Assembly (NCBI GenBank): GCA_039096225.1
Contig: JBBPEB010000007.1
Location: 496,001-560,000, forward strand
DNA: 64,000 nucleotides
Reading direction: 5' to 3'
DNA from: Blastocystis sp. Blastoise
Taxonomy: Eukaryota > Sar > Bigyra > Opalinata > Blastocystidae
Below are positions 62,686 through 64,000 of this stretch, piece by piece. The translations under genes and the position numbers were made by a program. The notes below the pieces were generated by a model. The model ran no database searches. It worked only from the letters and a program-made list of their open reading frames with translations, and had not been told where the DNA came from. Every line of letters begins with the position of its first letter. Position 1 is the stretch's first letter.

Positions 62686-64000
62686 TTAAAAGAAATCAGC
62701 AGTTGGTTTATTTTCAGAGGGTTCTATATATATATAGATATATAGATAAACAATAAATAAAATATGAAAGTATATTATATAATATATATACCAGAATAAT
62801 TATCAGTATCTTCATCACTACTTTCATAATCGAGTGAGTTCATGATTTCTCCATTGCCGCCAAGTCCAGCACGATGACGCGACCTATTACGATATATATT
62901 CCCTCCTACTCCATTATCGGTATTGGAGTCGATGAATTGTTTGAGAGATCGAAGAGTAGCATTATCAAGAGTATCCAGATCAACTTCAATGACATCCGTA
63001 CTCTCACCATCAATCTTGGTATGTTCCTGAATGATCTCAAAGACCTTCAATTGCTTCTCATAAGGTAACTTATCAATACGACTACGAAGCTCCTGCTTAT
63101 CATCCATTGTAAAGGGAATCTCCTCTATCTATATATATATAATAGTATAGTATAGTATAGTATAGTATAGTATAGTATAGTATAGTATAGTATAGTATAG
63201 TATAGTATAGTATAGTATAGTATAGTATAGTATAGTATATATAAGCATACTTCAGTTCCTTTGTTTTCTTCAAGTCTATTTTTAATATCGTTCATTTCTT
63301 GTTGTAGTTTCGTCAATATACTTGTGATCTTTGTATAGCTTTCATCCTTCTTCACGGTTTCTTCTACTTTAGACACACTGTCCAACAGACTACGTGTGGA
63401 TTCAGAGAGAATATCTGTATCATATGCAAGGCGGGTACGTTTAGGCGGGGGAGCTATAGAACGAGTGTGAGGAATCGAGGGAACCGAATTAGTTCGCGGG
63501 AATTTCCTCTTTTTTGGTGTATCTGGTGAGGGAACATCCGGGAATTGTTCATAGATACGACGTGTGAACTGATCATAATCTCTTTCAAAGATTTCTGAGA
63601 GGGCTTTAGCCATAATAAAACTATAGAAAATAGAATAGTGAGAATATATAGAAAATACAATAGTGAGAATATATAGAGAATACAATAGTGAGAATAAATA
63701 GAGAAAATAAAATGAAAAAGGGAATGATAAGATAATATAATGTAAAAAAAACATACACATCTGAATCGGGTCTATTATATGTGAATGCATTATTGAAGAC
63801 AAGTCGAACGTCATCAGCGAATTGAGTGGCAGTCTCATATTGGAGTTTAATAAGCTTGTCTTTAATAGTACCGAAATCCATAGGACTATGAATAATGGTG
63901 AAATAATCAGGAATATTGAGTTCAACAGGATTCACAGGTATATTGAAAGGATAAGCCCATTTGTGATTCTATATATATATATAAATAAATAGATATATAA
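62686..64000 (-). CDS. BET-family bromodomain protein, 5' end outside window
   Basis: Reads acetylated histones. The window holds the second part of a bromodomain. It begins at an exon boundary at 63968 with NHKWAYPFNIPVNPVEL (a WPF-shelf variant), then NIPDYFTIIHSPMDFGTIKD, KLIKLQYETATQFADDVRLV, FNNAFTYNRPDSDV (the acetyl-lysine-binding Asn) and FIMAKALSEIFERDYDQF. A basic/Pro linker (TPKKRKFPRTNSVPS, PPPKRTR) and a coiled coil (TKITSILTKLQQEMNDIKNR) follow. The NET/ET-like domain is MDDKQELRSRIDKLPYEKQL then KVFEIIQEHTK, VIEVDLDTLDNATLRSLKQF. It ends DYESSDEDTDNYS-EPSENKP-TADFF-TAA. Only one bromodomain is visible; another could lie beyond the window. Introns are GT-AG; one carries a TATAG pentamer array. 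Confidence 0.9.
63141..63241. repeat. (TATAG)n pentanucleotide array, ~19 units, in a BET-gene intron
   Basis: Uninterrupted TATAG/ATAGT units on the plus strand (CTATA on the coding strand), between the exons encoding ENKGTEV and EEIPFTMDDKQEL. Each unit's complement contains the letters of a splice-site-like TATAC/CTATA, but only the terminal sites are needed. Confidence 0.92.

Noticed and set aside
63141-63241. Regular repeat resembling a CRISPR-like or satellite array
   Set aside because: It is a plain five-base tandem repeat without spacers, inside an intron of the BET gene.

Overview
This is a very AT-rich stretch of nuclear DNA from a single-celled eukaryote. It holds twenty protein-coding genes, nearly all spliced, with many short introns that typically start GTATAT and end ATATAG. 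TAA, TAG and TGA all serve as stops, so the code looks standard. Simple repeats (TA, ATT, TTTA and pentamers) sit mostly in introns, and Asn and Ser runs occur in a few proteins. I cannot place the lineage from sequence alone. The BTB-TLD protein and the surface protein with putative Ig modules are compatible with several protist groups. A stand-alone RIB7-type reductase and N-terminal mitochondrial-type presequences argue against a highly reduced parasite. No transposon, tRNA, rRNA or CRISPR array was recognised.

Layout, left to right. 3-25.6 kb: a von Willebrand A protein cut by the left edge (+); a long coiled-coil protein (+); DNA polymerase alpha subunit B (+); a BTB/T1-TLD protein (+); riboflavin reductase RIB7 (-), divergent from a mitochondrial-type cyclophilin (+); a TBC-domain Rab GAP (+); a small SANT/Myb protein (-), divergent from the nucleoporin Nup93/Nic96 (+); and a small mitochondrial-type protein (+). 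26.4-36.8 kb: an MFS drug:H+ antiporter (+), then a type I surface protein built from about three copies of a multi-domain unit (+). 37.2-47.5 kb: a LysA-like PLP decarboxylase (-), divergent from a ribokinase (+); a fucosyltransferase-like glycosyltransferase with a Ser-rich stalk (+); and a syntaxin-18-type SNARE (+). 48-64 kb: an LMBRD2-type membrane protein (-); a membrane-anchored PP2C phosphatase (-), divergent from a large chromatin protein carrying a RAMA domain, a chromo-barrel-like module and a RanBP2 zinc finger (+); and a BET bromodomain protein (-) cut by the right edge.

The genes do not form an operon or a single pathway; they are housekeeping genes (replication, nuclear pore, ER SNARE, vitamin synthesis) mixed with surface and chromatin genes. 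The observations most worth following are the RAMA chromatin protein, the tandemly built surface protein, a G+C-rich motif (TTCCCGYG, often CCGYGRTTA) that recurs far more than base composition predicts, and three gene models that conventional GT-AG introns do not explain.
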